This document shows, in pieces, positions 35,118 through 44,413 of a stretch of DNA of 64,000 bases. Each line of letters starts with the position of its first letter. The stretch's first letter is position 1. The notes beneath the pieces were generated by a model that had not been told where the DNA came from, did no database searches, and worked only from the letters and a program-made list of their open reading frames with translations. The DNA comes from Ruminococcus flavefaciens (GTDB lineage: Bacteria; Bacillota; Clostridia; Oscillospirales; Ruminococcaceae), in assembly GCA_902760805.1 (NCBI GenBank), contig CACWHY010000006.1:106391-170390 (forward strand). Direction: 5' to 3'. The position numbers and the translations under genes are program-made.

Positions 35118-37905
35118 CTTCCACCTCCGGTGCAGCAACATCGTCCATCGTGCCGCTATTTTTCTGGGGAGCACTTGCTTCCTCGGCCTTCTGAGCAGCT
35201 CTCTTCTTTTTTCTGAGAGCTCCAACTGCCGCAAACAGCAGGAAAAGTGCCAGAGCGCCTGCACTTATGAGCAGTCCCAGGCGGAAGCCCTCAGGAGAAT
35301 ACTCCAGGCGGATCTCATGGCTGCCTGCGCTGACCTTTGCTCCCAGCATCGCCCCAAGAACAGGCATAGTCTCGGCCTTTTCGCCGTCTACATAGACGGT
35401 CCAGCCCTTCTCATAGGGGATCGACAGGTAGAGCACACCGTCGGTCTTTGCGCTGACCCTGCCTGAGATCTTTGTGTCGGAGAAGCTGTCTATCTCCAGG
35501 GGCTCGTCAGCCATCTTGCTGTAGGCCTGATCCCAGTTCGCCTTATTCAAAGCGTAGATCATTGCCTTATAGTTTCCGGAATTCTTGTCCTTTTTCAAAT
35601 TCAGGGTGACCTGAGCGGTATTTCCCTCCTGGCCGTCGCCCATGGGGAAGGTTATAGGATAGTCGGAAACAGAGATATTGCTGTCCACAACTGCGTTATC
35701 CACAGTTACGTCCACATTCTCAACTCCGCCGTTGTTGACGTAGCCGAAGAGGTATTCGCCGTCAGCGCAAGCAAAATCGTACTTGACCGAGGCGCCGACA
35801 GAGCTGTCTTGACGGGAGAAATCGTAGGTGCCGTAGCCGGTCTTCACCACCTCAACGTTGTCATAGGCGGCAAGAGCCACAGGCTGTGCTATGAACACAG
35901 GCTGATCCGTGCCCACTCCAAGACGGATCAGGTCGTTCTGATACTCGAAGGGGTTGAGAGCCTCATCATCAGGCAAGTCAAGGATCTCGCTGTTCATCAT
36001 AAAGCCCAGAGGAAGGGCGTATTTGTTATCATAGCGGTAGGTGCTTCCTCCCGAAGCGCTCCCGATGTACTCAAGAGCAAGCTCCGTGCTGGTCATCATG
36101 CCGTTTTTCGAGATAAGGTGGCCGATCCCCAGCAGGCCGTTGACCACGGGGCCGGCTGTGCGGTAGTAGTACCTGTTTCCGGCCTCAGAAGCGTAAAGTC
36201 CCAGCCTCTGGAACAGCTTCGTCACCGACACATTTGCCGATGAGGAGAACTGTGAAACGCCGTAATATCCGTAAAGTGCGCTGTCGTTGAGAGTGTAGGT
36301 GCCGGTCATCTCAGTTCTGGTGAAGGAGCTGTCGTCCTCACGGATCTGAGCAAGGAGCTCCTGCACCTGCTCATTGCTGGCAGGATAGCTTGAATAGCTG
36401 GAGCTTCCAACAGTCTTTACGCCAAGAGTTGTATTGCTGACCAGCTCCGCCACAACTGCTGCGGCGATGCACACGTTGAGCACGCTCCTGCGCACCTTCA
36501 GCTCCTTGAAGGGGAACAGCTTTACAGCGGCGAAGATCAGCAGGTAGGCACCTGTGATGATCACTGAGCTGCGGAAGGCTCCCTCAAAGGCGAAGTCCTT
36601 GCCGGCCTTGCGCCAGTTCAGCCAGAAAACGACTGCCGGACCCGGGATCAGCAGGATCAGCTGCCAGATCGTAATGCCCTTCTTGGTCATGGCGTCGTAG
36701 GCACGGAAGGCCGCTGCCACCAGCACGAAGCTGAAAATAAAGGCAAATCTGTAGGGGATCTGGTTTGTGACATGGAAGCCGTGCCAGATGAAGTTGAGCT
36801 GGTTCATGTTGCAGCTCACGGCGATCAGTGCCAGCATCAGCACGCCGGAGATCTTCTCACGGAGCTTGATGCCGCCGGAGAAGAGGAAAACTCCGAAAAG
36901 GGTCACAGCCAGCATTCCGCAGGCGAAATTGGGCAGACCCTCCTTCATTGCAGGAGGAGAATAGGAGATAAGGTTTGCGAAGATGTCAGTCCACTTCTCA
37001 TACCAGGACCTTGCTGCGGGGAAGGTGTTGTTTGCGCTGTAGGTCAGCTGCAAGCCGTAATAAGCCGGCAGCAGCATGAAGGCGCCAAGGCCTATGCCGA
37101 TGACTGAGGAGCGGATAATGATCCACAGCTTCACGAAGAAGTCCTTGATGCCCTTGCCCTCAGTGATGACGGCTGCGGCGAACATGAACATGGTGAAGAT
37201 GCAGGTGAAATAGCCGATGTAATAGTTTGCGATAAGGGAAAGCGCCAGGGAAACTGTGTACAGCTTCCACTTTCTCTCACGGCAAATGGCAACGACTCCC
37301 GTCATCACCAGGGGGAAGAGGGCGATCGTGTCGAACCACATGACGTTCCAGTAATATCCCAGCACATAGCTGCACAGGGCGAACATGGTACCGAAGATCA
37401 CTATGGAGAAGTCCCTGCGCTTGTAGGTGTATCTCAGGAAGCAGCTGAAAAATGCTCCGCAGAAGCCCACCTTTGCGATGAGTATGTAGCTCAGAGCGTC
37501 CCGGACGTGCTCCTCATCGAAGAACACCGACAGCCAGTTCAGCGGACTTGCTGCATAGTAGGAGATCAGGGACAGGAAATTCGTTCCCATACCGTTCTGC
37601 CATGAGTACAGGAAGGATCCGCCGGTCAGGAGCTTTTCCCTGACCACTCTGAAAAACGGGTAATACTGATGCCAAAGATCCACCACCAGCATCTGCTGAT
37701 CGCCGAAGGGGTGGATATTTGATTTTTTGAAGCCTATCAGCATGAGTATTGCCGGCACCATGAACGCCAGGACGAAATACAGCACGCCCTTATCGTACAT
37801 CAGCCGGCAGAAGCCGCTTTGCCGGAAGCTCTTCCAGGTCGTTCCGGCGCTTGCATTATTCTTATTGTTTGGCCTGGCAGCCGTCTTTCCTTTCTTGTTA
37901 TCCAT
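35077..37905 (-). CDS. YfhO family membrane glycosyltransferase-like protein (first copy)
   Basis: Large polytopic membrane protein of 942 residues. The N-terminal half (about 30-480) has roughly a dozen hydrophobic segments and GT-C-like loops. The C-terminal half is mostly extracytoplasmic with a last membrane helix near residue 865, ending in an acidic tail. Segments such as WYEKWTDIFANLISYSPPAM and PYEKGWTVYVDGEKAE match the YfhO family. In Bacillus subtilis YfhO is needed to add GlcNAc to lipoteichoic acid, using undecaprenyl-phosphate sugars. A second homologue is at 55500. Which polymer is modified here is unknown. Confidence 0.88.
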   Translation of the reverse strand: MDNKKGKTAARPNNKNNASAGTTWKSFRQSGFCRLMYDKGVLYFVLAFMVPAILMLIGFKKSNIHPFGDQQMLVVDLWHQYYPFFRVVREKLLTGGSFLYSWQNGMGTNFLSLISYYAASPLNWLSVFFDEEHVRDALSYILIAKVGFCGAFFSCFLRYTYKRRDFSIVIFGTMFALCSYVLGYYWNVMWFDTIALFPLVMTGVVAICRERKWKLYTVSLALSLIANYYIGYFTCIFTMFMFAAAVITEGKGIKDFFVKLWIIIRSSVIGIGLGAFMLLPAYYGLQLTYSANNTFPAARSWYEKWTDIFANLISYSPPAMKEGLPNFACGMLAVTLFGVFLFSGGIKLREKISGVLMLALIAVSCNMNQLNFIWHGFHVTNQIPYRFAFIFSFVLVAAAFRAYDAMTKKGITIWQLILLIPGPAVVFWLNWRKAGKDFAFEGAFRSSVIITGAYLLIFAAVKLFPFKELKVRRSVLNVCIAAAVVAELVSNTTLGVKTVGSSSYSSYPASNEQVQELLAQIREDDSSFTRTEMTGTYTLNDSALYGYYGVSQFSSSANVSVTKLFQRLGLYASEAGNRYYYRTAGPVVNGLLGIGHLISKNGMMTSTELALEYIGSASGGSTYRYDNKYALPLGFMMNSEILDLPDDEALNPFEYQNDLIRLGVGTDQPVFIAQPVALAAYDNVEVVKTGYGTYDFSRQDSSVGASVKYDFACADGEYLFGYVNNGGVENVDVTVDNAVVDSNISVSDYPITFPMGDGQEGNTAQVTLNLKKDKNSGNYKAMIYALNKANWDQAYSKMADEPLEIDSFSDTKISGRVSAKTDGVLYLSIPYEKGWTVYVDGEKAETMPVLGAMLGAKVSAGSHEIRLEYSPEGFRLGLLISAGALALFLLFAAVGALRKKKRAAQKAEEASAPQKNSGTMDDVAAPEVEDEKPESNDGVPGN

Positions 37906-37934
37906 AAGTATTGCCTTCCTTTAGTTCTATCTTT

Positions 37935-38741
37935 TTATTTTAGCAGTATGCTCACTGTTATGGCAGCGGCATAGAAGATGATCGTGACTGCAAGTGCGAT
38001 GAAGTCACGGGGAGCAGCCTTTAGCTGGCGGAGCCTAGTCCTGCCCTCGCCGCCGTTGTAGCAGCGGCACTCCATAGCGGTGGCAAGCTCGTCGGCTCGT
38101 CTGAATGAGGAGACGAACAGCGGCACCAGTATGGACACCATGTTCTTGGCTCTTGTGATCATGCTTCCCGTGTCGATCTCAGCGCCTCTCGCCTTCTGAG
38201 CAGAGATGATCTTGTCGGTCTCCTCAATGAGAGTCGGGATAAATCTCAGGGCTATCGACATCATCATCGCCAGCTCATGCACCGGGAAGTGTAGCTTTTT
38301 CAGCGGAGACAGCAGCCTTTCGATGGCATCCGTCAGCGCAATGGGCGATGTGGTGTAGGTCAGCAGGGAGCTTCCCATGATCAGCAGCACGATCCTTATG
38401 ATCATGAAGAGGCTGATGTTCAGGCCGTCTTCGGTGATCTTCAGAAATCTCCACCTGAAAAGCACGTCACCGGTGTTCACCAAAAACAGGTTGATCGCAG
38501 CGGTTATCACCAAGAACGGCAGCAGAGGCTTTACGCTCTTCAGGAACATTTTCAGCGGTATCTTTGACAGAGCTATCGCCATCACGGTGTACACTGTTCC
38601 CACAGCCAGACACAGTATATGGCTCCCTGTGAAGAGCATGAGGATGTACAGCAGGGTCATCACGATCTTGAAGCGGGGGTCAAGCCTGTGGATAAGGCTT
38701 TCTCCCGGAAAAAACTGTCCTATGGTTATATCTCTGAGCAA
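37935..38741 (-). CDS. ecfT: Energy-coupling factor transporter transmembrane protein EcfT
   Basis: Membrane coupling subunit of an ECF vitamin/metal importer. The 268-residue protein has about five membrane helices and the cytoplasmic coupling motifs AQKARGAEID near residue 184 and RRADELATAMECRCY near 217, the two Ala-Arg-Gly-type signatures of EcfT. The start is a TTG at 38739-38741 with GAGGG eight bases upstream, one base after the ecfA2 stop. No substrate-binding S component is encoded in the window, so this is the shared module of group II ECF transporters. Confidence 0.94.
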   Translation of the reverse strand: MLRDITIGQFFPGESLIHRLDPRFKIVMTLLYILMLFTGSHILCLAVGTVYTVMAIALSKIPLKMFLKSVKPLLPFLVITAAINLFLVNTGDVLFRWRFLKITEDGLNISLFMIIRIVLLIMGSSLLTYTTSPIALTDAIERLLSPLKKLHFPVHELAMMMSIALRFIPTLIEETDKIISAQKARGAEIDTGSMITRAKNMVSILVPLFVSSFRRADELATAMECRCYNGGEGRTRLRQLKAAPRDFIALAVTIIFYAAAITVSILLK

Positions 38742-38742
38742 A

Positions 38743-39606
38743 TCACTGACCCTCTCTTTCCGAAAGCTGTTTCAGCAGCAGGTCCCTGGCATATCCCACG
38801 GTATAGACCTCCTTGCCGAAATCCAGTCCCCGACCCTTCAGCCGGTCGAAAACTCTTGTGATCTGAGGAACGTCAAGTCCGATCTGTGAGATCTCCTCAG
38901 AGCGTCCGAAGACCTTTTTTGTCTCGTCGTAGCAGAAGAGCTTTGCCTTGTTCATGACCAAGATCTTGTCGGCGAAGCCTGCAATGTCCTCCATGCTGTG
39001 GGAAACGATGAGGATCGTGTTCTTTGTGCGCCGGTGATAGGCCTTTATGTGGTCGAGGATCTTGTCTCTTCCGGCAGGATCAAGGCCGGCAGTAGGCTCG
39101 TCCAGGATCAGCACCTTAGGCTCCATAGCCATGACTCCGGCAATGGCCACTCTTCTCTTCTGGCCGCCTGAGAGCTCGAAGGGGGATCTGTCCAGGAGCT
39201 CCTCCTTCAGGCCGATGTCCTCAGCGGTCTCCATGACCCTGCGCTTGATCTCGGCCTCGTCCAGACCCATATTTTTCGGGCCAAAGGCTATGTCCTTGTA
39301 CACGGTCTCCTCAAAGATCTGGTACTCAGGGTACTGAAAGACCAGCCCCACCTTGAAGCGGACGTCACGGATCTTGTCCTTGTCCTCCCAGATGTCCTTC
39401 CCTTCAAGGAGCACCTTGCCGGAGGTGGGCTTGAGCAGGCCGTTGAAATGCTGTATAAGGGTGGATTTTCCGGAGCCGGTATGACCCATTACTCCCACCA
39501 TCTCGCCCTCGTCTATCCTTAGGTCAACGTGATCCACAGCAGTCTTCTCAAAGGGCGACCCCACGCTGTAGGTGTAGGTCAGACCCTGTGTTTCAAGTAT
39601 TGGCAA
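38743..39606 (-). CDS. ecfA2: ECF transporter ATP-binding protein EcfA2
   Basis: One of two ABC ATPases that drive the ECF module. The 287-residue protein shows Walker A GHTGSGKSTLI near residue 40, the Q-loop FQYPEYQIFEET, signature ELSGGQKRRVAIAG near residue 142, Walker B KVLILDEPTAGLDP and the switch histidine in VSHSMEDIA. It starts with TTG at 39604-39606 with AAAGGAG about nine bases upstream. The order ecfA1-ecfA2-ecfT is standard in Firmicutes. Confidence 0.94.
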   Translation of the reverse strand: MPILETQGLTYTYSVGSPFEKTAVDHVDLRIDEGEMVGVMGHTGSGKSTLIQHFNGLLKPTSGKVLLEGKDIWEDKDKIRDVRFKVGLVFQYPEYQIFEETVYKDIAFGPKNMGLDEAEIKRRVMETAEDIGLKEELLDRSPFELSGGQKRRVAIAGVMAMEPKVLILDEPTAGLDPAGRDKILDHIKAYHRRTKNTILIVSHSMEDIAGFADKILVMNKAKLFCYDETKKVFGRSEEISQIGLDVPQITRVFDRLKGRGLDFGKEVYTVGYARDLLLKQLSEREGQ

Positions 39607-39664
39607 TATGATGCTCTCCTTTTAATAGTAATCGCAGTTTATCTTGATCTGTTCGGGAGCCTCG

Positions 39665-40513
39665 TCAGCTTCTGAAAAGCCTCTCGATAGCGTCGGCGCA
39701 CTCCTCCTCAGTGAGTATATCACCGGGAATATCGCAGCCGGCCTTGCGCAGCTCCCATGCAAGCTCAGTGACCTGAGGCACGTCAAGGCCTATGCTCTTG
39801 ACCTCCTCCACACGAGAGAAAACTGCCTTAGGCGAGTCGTCCATGACAACTCTTCCCTTGTCCATGACCACCACTCTCCGGCACTGAGCGGCCTCGTCCA
39901 TGTAGTGAGTGATCAGAACGATGGTGATGCCCTTCTCCTTGTTCATGCGCTTGATCGTAGCCATCACCTCACGCCTGCCCTGCGGGTCAAGCATAGCGGT
40001 GGGCTCGTCCAGGATTATGCACTTTGGCTCCATAGCGATGACTCCGGCGATAGCGATACGCTGCTTCTGGCCGCCTGAGAGCTGGCTCGGTGAATGGAGC
40101 CGGTAGTCATACATATTAACAGCCTTCAAAGACTCGTCAACTCTCCGGCGCATCTCCTCATAGGGAACGCCCAGGTTTTCCAGAGCGAAGGCCACGTCCT
40201 CCTCCACAACGGAGGAAACTATCTGGTTATCCGGATTTTGGAACACCATCCCTGCCCTCTGTCTCAGGTCGAAGAGCCGCTGCTCGTCAGCGGTGTCTAT
40301 GCCGTCCACCAGCACCTTTCCCGAGGTGGGGAGAAGAATGGCGTTTATGTGCTTGGCGAGGGTGGATTTTCCGGAGCCGTTATGCCCCAGCACAGCCACG
40401 AATTCGCCCTGCTCAATGTTAAGGTCTATGCCCTTGAGCACCTCCACATCGGGGGTCTCCTCGTCCCCCTTGTAGGAAAAGTGCAGGTCCTTTATCTCAA
40501 TGATATTGCTCAT
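39665..40513 (-). CDS. ecfA1: ECF transporter ATP-binding protein EcfA1
   Basis: Partner ATPase of EcfA2. The ATG at 40511-40513 ([17 protein letters not shown]) is the start, behind GGAAGGA; the frame extends further upstream into the methyltransferase gene, but without a start site. The 282 residues contain Walker [14 protein letters not shown]-loop [11 protein letters not shown], signature [14 protein letters not shown], Walker [13 protein letters not shown] and H-loop ITHYMDEA. The 58-base gap to ecfA2 shows no terminator. Confidence 0.94.
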   Translation of the reverse strand: MSNIIEIKDLHFSYKGDEETPDVEVLKGIDLNIEQGEFVAVLGHNGSGKSTLAKHINAILLPTSGKVLVDGIDTADEQRLFDLRQRAGMVFQNPDNQIVSSVVEEDVAFALENLGVPYEEMRRRVDESLKAVNMYDYRLHSPSQLSGGQKQRIAIAGVIAMEPKCIILDEPTAMLDPQGRREVMATIKRMNKEKGITIVLITHYMDEAAQCRRVVVMDKGRVVMDDSPKAVFSRVEEVKSIGLDVPQVTELAWELRKAGCDIPGDILTEEECADAIERLFRS

Positions 40514-40539
40514 GATCCTTCCTTTTCTATTGGTGCGGA

Positions 40540-41403
40540 CTACTTCTGCCAGATCGCAGTTGAGCCGCATGGCAGGGTCATTCCTGTTGACTTTACCGGC
40601 AGACCGATCTCGTCGAAGGAGACCTCTCCGCCGAATCTGTCCGTGAGCACGCTGCCCAGTATGTAGCCCATTACCGAGGGCGAAAGTCCCGTAGTATAGC
40701 TGTTTATCAGGAAGAACAGCGGGTCGTCCGACAGCACTCCTGCCGAGAGCTTCACCAGGTCATAAACGCAGTTCTCCAGCTTCCACACCTCACCGCCGGG
40801 GCCTCTTCCATAGCTGGGAGGATCCATAACGACGGCGTCATAGCGCCTTCCTCTGCGGATCTCACGGGCGATGAACTTCTCACAGTCGTCCACGATCCAG
40901 CGCACGGGCTTCTCGGAAAGTCCCGAAGCAGCGGCGTTTTCTCTAGCCCACTGCACCATGCCCTTTGAGGCGTCAACGTGGCACACCGAGGCGCCTGCTG
41001 CTGCGCAGGCGAGGGTAGCTCCGCCGGTGTAGGCGAAGAGGTTGAGCACACTTATGGGGCGTCCGGCGCTGCGGATCTTGTCGGCCATAAAGTCCCAATT
41101 CACGGCCTGCTCCGGGAAAAGTCCGGTGTGCTTGAAGCCTGTGGGACGGATATTGAAGGTGAGCTCTCTGTAGTGGATATTCCACGAGCTCTCCAGCTTT
41201 CGGCGGAACTCCCACTGACCGCCGCCCTGATTTGAGCGGTGATAGTGGCCGTCAGCCCTCTCCCAGAGAGGGTCCTTCTTGTCGGTCTTCCAGATGATCT
41301 GGGGGTCCGGCCTGACAAGGCTGACACCGCCCCATGTTTCCAGCTTTTCGCCGTCTGATGTATCCAGTATGATATAGTCCTTCCAGTTATTGGCTGTTCT
41401 CAA
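40540..41403 (-). CDS. Class I SAM-dependent methyltransferase (RlmI-like)
   Basis: Predicted RNA methyltransferase of 287 residues. It starts with TTG at 41401-41403, with AAGGAG seven bases upstream. The SAM-binding motif [20 protein letters not shown] lies near residue 125, followed by [16 protein letters not shown]. The catalytic-type motif DPPSYGRG is near residue 200. These match the RlmI/RlmK-like group that modifies 23S rRNA, though the N-terminal PUA domain of RlmI is not clear here. The target base cannot be assigned. It lies 21 bases after the glmM-like gene. Confidence 0.82.
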   Translation of the reverse strand: MRTANNWKDYIILDTSDGEKLETWGGVSLVRPDPQIIWKTDKKDPLWERADGHYHRSNQGGGQWEFRRKLESSWNIHYRELTFNIRPTGFKHTGLFPEQAVNWDFMADKIRSAGRPISVLNLFAYTGGATLACAAAGASVCHVDASKGMVQWARENAAASGLSEKPVRWIVDDCEKFIAREIRRGRRYDAVVMDPPSYGRGPGGEVWKLENCVYDLVKLSAGVLSDDPLFFLINSYTTGLSPSVMGYILGSVLTDRFGGEVSFDEIGLPVKSTGMTLPCGSTAIWQK

Positions 41404-41424
41404 TTTTCTGCTCCTTTGCTGCGG

Positions 41425-42777
41425 TCACTGTCCGCAGCGTTCCTTTATAGTATCGGCGACCTGTATCGCCATAGTGTTTATGGTAGTGAAGTCCTCGCCC
41501 TCCACCATTATGCGGATAACGGGGCTGCGTCCGGCCTCCCGGACTATGATCCTGCCGTCCTCGCCGAGGATCTCCTCGAACTCGTCGATAAGGCCGGTGA
41601 TAGCTCTGTCGTTTTTCCAGATCTCACGGTCCTTGGGCGAGATCCTGACGTTGATCATGACCTGTGGCAGCTTCTTGATGACGCCGGTGAGCTGGCTCAT
41701 CCTGCCGCCGGACTCCTTCAGGATCTCCAGCAGCTTTATGCCGGTGAGCTGGCCGTCTGCCGAGGGCGCATCATCGGGAAATATGATCTGTCCGCCGGGG
41801 TCTCCGCCGATAGAGAAGCCCCCCTCCAGCATTTTCCGGTGGAGGTACCTTCCGGCCGATCCGGCCTGAACGGTATAGATGCCGTTCTCACGGGCAAAAT
41901 GGAGAAGTCCCAGGTTGTTTGAGGCAGTCACCACCAGGGTATTGTGGCGGAGAGTGCCCTTGTCCTTCATGTGCTTTGCGCAGATCGCGATCAGCTCGTC
42001 GCCGTCGGCCAGCCTGCCGTTTTCGTCAACAGCCAGGCATCTTTCTGCGGCGCCGTCGAAGGCCAGTCCGCAGTCGCACTCGTTCTCCTTTACGAACTCC
42101 ATGAGCCGGTCGATGTGAGTGCTTCCGCAGTCGAGATTTATGTTGGTGCCGTCGGGAGAGCTCCCCATGAGCACCACCTCTGCCCCCATGCCGGTGAAGA
42201 TGTCCTTTGCAGTGGAGGAAGCGCAGCCGTTTGCGCAGTCCACAGCGATCTTCATGCCGGAAAGATCCGCAGAGCTTAGGCTCTTTATGTGTTCAAGGTA
42301 CTCCGAAAGGGCGTTCTCGCAGCGGATAACGTTTCCGTAGATCCGCCTGGGGATCGGTTTGAGCTCCGCCGGGTCAACAGTGACAAGGCGCTCGATCTCC
42401 TCCTCGTCCTCGTCGGAGAGCCGGTGGCCGTAGGAGGAAAACAGCTTCATACCGCCGAATTCCGCCCCCACATGAGCTGCGGTGATCATGATACCGCCGT
42501 CAGCCTCATGGACGCCGATAAGGTACGCCAGCGCCGGTGCCGGCACAACTCCCAGAAGCTCGGCATCGGCTCCCGCAGAGCATATCCCTGCGCAGAGCGC
42601 TGCCTCAAGAGTATCCGAGGAGCTTCGGGTATCCTTGCCGATAAGGATCCTGGTCTTTTCGCCGGAGTTTCCCTCCATGACAGCGGCGGCGGCACGTCCG
42701 ATCTGCATACACAGCTCAGCTGTCAGCTCGGTGACGGCCACGCCTCTGATGCCTTCCTTTCCAAAGAGTCTGCTCAT
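41425..42777 (-). CDS. GlmM-like phosphohexomutase family protein lacking catalytic residues
   Basis: A 450-residue homologue of phosphoglucosamine mutase, full length and alignable throughout (MSRLFGKEGIRGVAVTELT). Every catalytic loop is altered. The phosphoserine loop, normally SASHNPxxDNG, reads TAAHVGAEFGG (residues 99-109), with Ala101 at the serine position. The metal loop DGDGDR is DGAAER (241-246). The sugar loop GGEQSGH is GGDPGGQ (324-330). The phosphate loop RPSGTEP is REAGRSP (413-419). Such a protein should not be able to interconvert glucosamine phosphates. The intact frame and conserved core argue against a decaying gene. It is coupled by ATGA overlap to the gene before it. 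A regulatory or scaffold role is possible but not shown. Confidence 0.88.
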   Translation of the reverse strand: MSRLFGKEGIRGVAVTELTAELCMQIGRAAAAVMEGNSGEKTRILIGKDTRSSSDTLEAALCAGICSAGADAELLGVVPAPALAYLIGVHEADGGIMITAAHVGAEFGGMKLFSSYGHRLSDEDEEEIERLVTVDPAELKPIPRRIYGNVIRCENALSEYLEHIKSLSSADLSGMKIAVDCANGCASSTAKDIFTGMGAEVVLMGSSPDGTNINLDCGSTHIDRLMEFVKENECDCGLAFDGAAERCLAVDENGRLADGDELIAICAKHMKDKGTLRHNTLVVTASNNLGLLHFARENGIYTVQAGSAGRYLHRKMLEGGFSIGGDPGGQIIFPDDAPSADGQLTGIKLLEILKESGGRMSQLTGVIKKLPQVMINVRISPKDREIWKNDRAITGLIDEFEEILGEDGRIIVREAGRSPVIRIMVEGEDFTTINTMAIQVADTIKERCGQ

Positions 42778-43328
42778 TTATCGTTCTCCTTTTGGTCTGT
42801 CTTTATCCAATAAGCCGCAATGGGCCGTTTTCTGCCGATGACCTCCTCCAGAGTTTTGCACAGCTGGACGTTGGGGCAGTTGTTATACCTGTTGTAGACA
42901 AGTATGCCTGTGGCCTTCCTTACGCAGAAGACCGTGTGTATGGAGGAGAGAAACCTCCTCCCTGTCCAGAATGAGACGATGAAGGCCTCATGCCTGGGCT
43001 CTATGCGCCTAATACGCTCAAAAGCTGCGCCGTACCTGCCGAGAGCTCGTCCCAGCCTATACGGACTGCAGCCGAAGATACCGAATAATACCTTTGAACG
43101 CTCCAATGTGCCGGCGATCTCCCAAAGCTCCTGGGGCTTTCCCAGCCATACCAGGGCGTTGTACACCGAGATCACCTCGCAGCCGTTGAAGCTCATATGG
43201 CAAAGGCCGTATCTCATCTGAGAGACCTGTCCGATAGCCTGTCCGTTGATCATGCGGTGTGGGAGCATTTTGTCCTTCATGGAGCTGTTATGCCGGAGGT
43301 TGTACCTCCGTGAGCCCTTGATAAGCAT
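42774..43328 (-). CDS. Uncharacterised protein with papain/C39-like Cys-His motif
   Basis: A 184-residue protein with no signal peptide. The centre reads RYGLCHMSFNGCEVISVYNAL, in which NGC (C50) followed by a helix recalls the active-site cysteine of C39-like and papain-fold peptidases. A later histidine in SSIHTVFCV (H131) and an Asn in YNRYNN (N146 or N150) would complete a Cys-His-Asn arrangement. This is a pattern match only; the protein may be non-catalytic or bind a ligand. It is basic at the N-terminus. It overlaps the glmM-like gene by four bases and follows ruvB by three, so the two odd proteins are probably made together. Confidence 0.62.
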   Translation of the reverse strand: MLIKGSRRYNLRHNSSMKDKMLPHRMINGQAIGQVSQMRYGLCHMSFNGCEVISVYNALVWLGKPQELWEIAGTLERSKVLFGIFGCSPYRLGRALGRYGAAFERIRRIEPRHEAFIVSFWTGRRFLSSIHTVFCVRKATGILVYNRYNNCPNVQLCKTLEEVIGRKRPIAAYWIKTDQKENDK

Positions 43329-43331
43329 GGC

Positions 43332-44387
43332 TCAGAACGAAAGCTGCCCGTCGTCCGAGGGCGGTGCTTCCGGAGCCTTCATGCCAAGGTGCTCATAGGC
43401 CAGCCTTGTGGCGACCCTTCCCCGGGGAGTTCTTCCCAGGAAACCCAGCTGCATGAGGAAGGGCTCACAGATGTCCTCTAAGGTGACGGACTCCTCGCCG
43501 ATAGCGGAGGCAAGGGTCTCCAGCCCCACCGGGCCGCCGTTGTAGCCACGGATTATCATTTCCAGCATACGCCGGTCAAGGCTGTCCAGACCCAGAGCGT
43601 CGATCTCCAGGCGGCTAAGAGCGATAGAAGCGATCTGCTGGTTGATCTCGCCGTTGCCCATAACATCGGCAAAATCCCGGACACGCTTGAGCAGCCTGTT
43701 GGCGATACGGGGCGTGCCTCTTGCACGGCCTGCGATCTCAGCGGCACCGTCGGTGGTACAGGGTATGCCAAGGATCATGGCGCTCCTGCGGACGATGTCG
43801 GTGAGCTGATCCTTTGAGTACAGCTCAAGGCGGTGGATAACTCCGAAACGGTCACGAAGAGGGGCAGAGAGCTGGCCTGCACGGGTAGTTGCTCCAATGA
43901 GGGTAAAGGGCTTCAGGTCCATGCGGATAGACCTTGCAGAAGGGCCCTTTCCGATGATGATGTCGATGACTCTGTCCTCCAGCGCCGGGTAGAGGATCTC
44001 CTCCACCGCACGGGAGAGCCGGTGGATCTCGTCGATGAACAGCACATCGTTGTCCGAAAGGCTGGTCAGAAGAGACACCAGGTCCCCGGGCTTCTCGATA
44101 GCCGGACCCGTGGTCACACGGAGATTTACGCCCAGCTCATGGGCAATAATGGACGAAAGAGTGGTCTTTCCCAATCCGGGAGGGCCGTAGAGCAGGACAT
44201 GATCCAGGGGCTCGCCACGGCGCTTTGCAGCCTCAATGTACACAGCCAGGTTTTCCTTTACCTTGTCCTGGCCGATATACTCGCTTAGGGTCTGCGGGCG
44301 GAGGCTGACCTCTGTATCGCCGTCCTCCGCAGTCTCAGAGGGAGTGATCACTCTGGGAGCGAACTCCATATCCTCTGTCTGTATCAA
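43332..44387 (-). CDS. ruvB: Holliday junction branch migration helicase RuvB
   Basis: Hexameric AAA+ motor that moves Holliday junctions with RuvA. The 351-residue protein has Walker [12 protein letters not shown] near residue 65, Walker [16 protein letters not shown] and the sensor [18 protein letters not shown]. The C-terminal winged-helix has [12 protein letters not shown]. The start is TTG at 44385-44387 with GGAGG seven bases upstream. It is separated from ruvA by an sseB-like gene, whereas ruvA and ruvB are usually adjacent. Confidence 0.97.
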   Translation of the reverse strand: MIQTEDMEFAPRVITPSETAEDGDTEVSLRPQTLSEYIGQDKVKENLAVYIEAAKRRGEPLDHVLLYGPPGLGKTTLSSIIAHELGVNLRVTTGPAIEKPGDLVSLLTSLSDNDVLFIDEIHRLSRAVEEILYPALEDRVIDIIIGKGPSARSIRMDLKPFTLIGATTRAGQLSAPLRDRFGVIHRLELYSKDQLTDIVRRSAMILGIPCTTDGAAEIAGRARGTPRIANRLLKRVRDFADVMGNGEINQQIASIALSRLEIDALGLDSLDRRMLEMIIRGYNGGPVGLETLASAIGEESVTLEDICEPFLMQLGFLGRTPRGRVATRLAYEHLGMKAPEAPPSDDGQLSF

Positions 44388-44413
44388 ATCAACACCTCCT
44401 GTGCTGACGGGGT

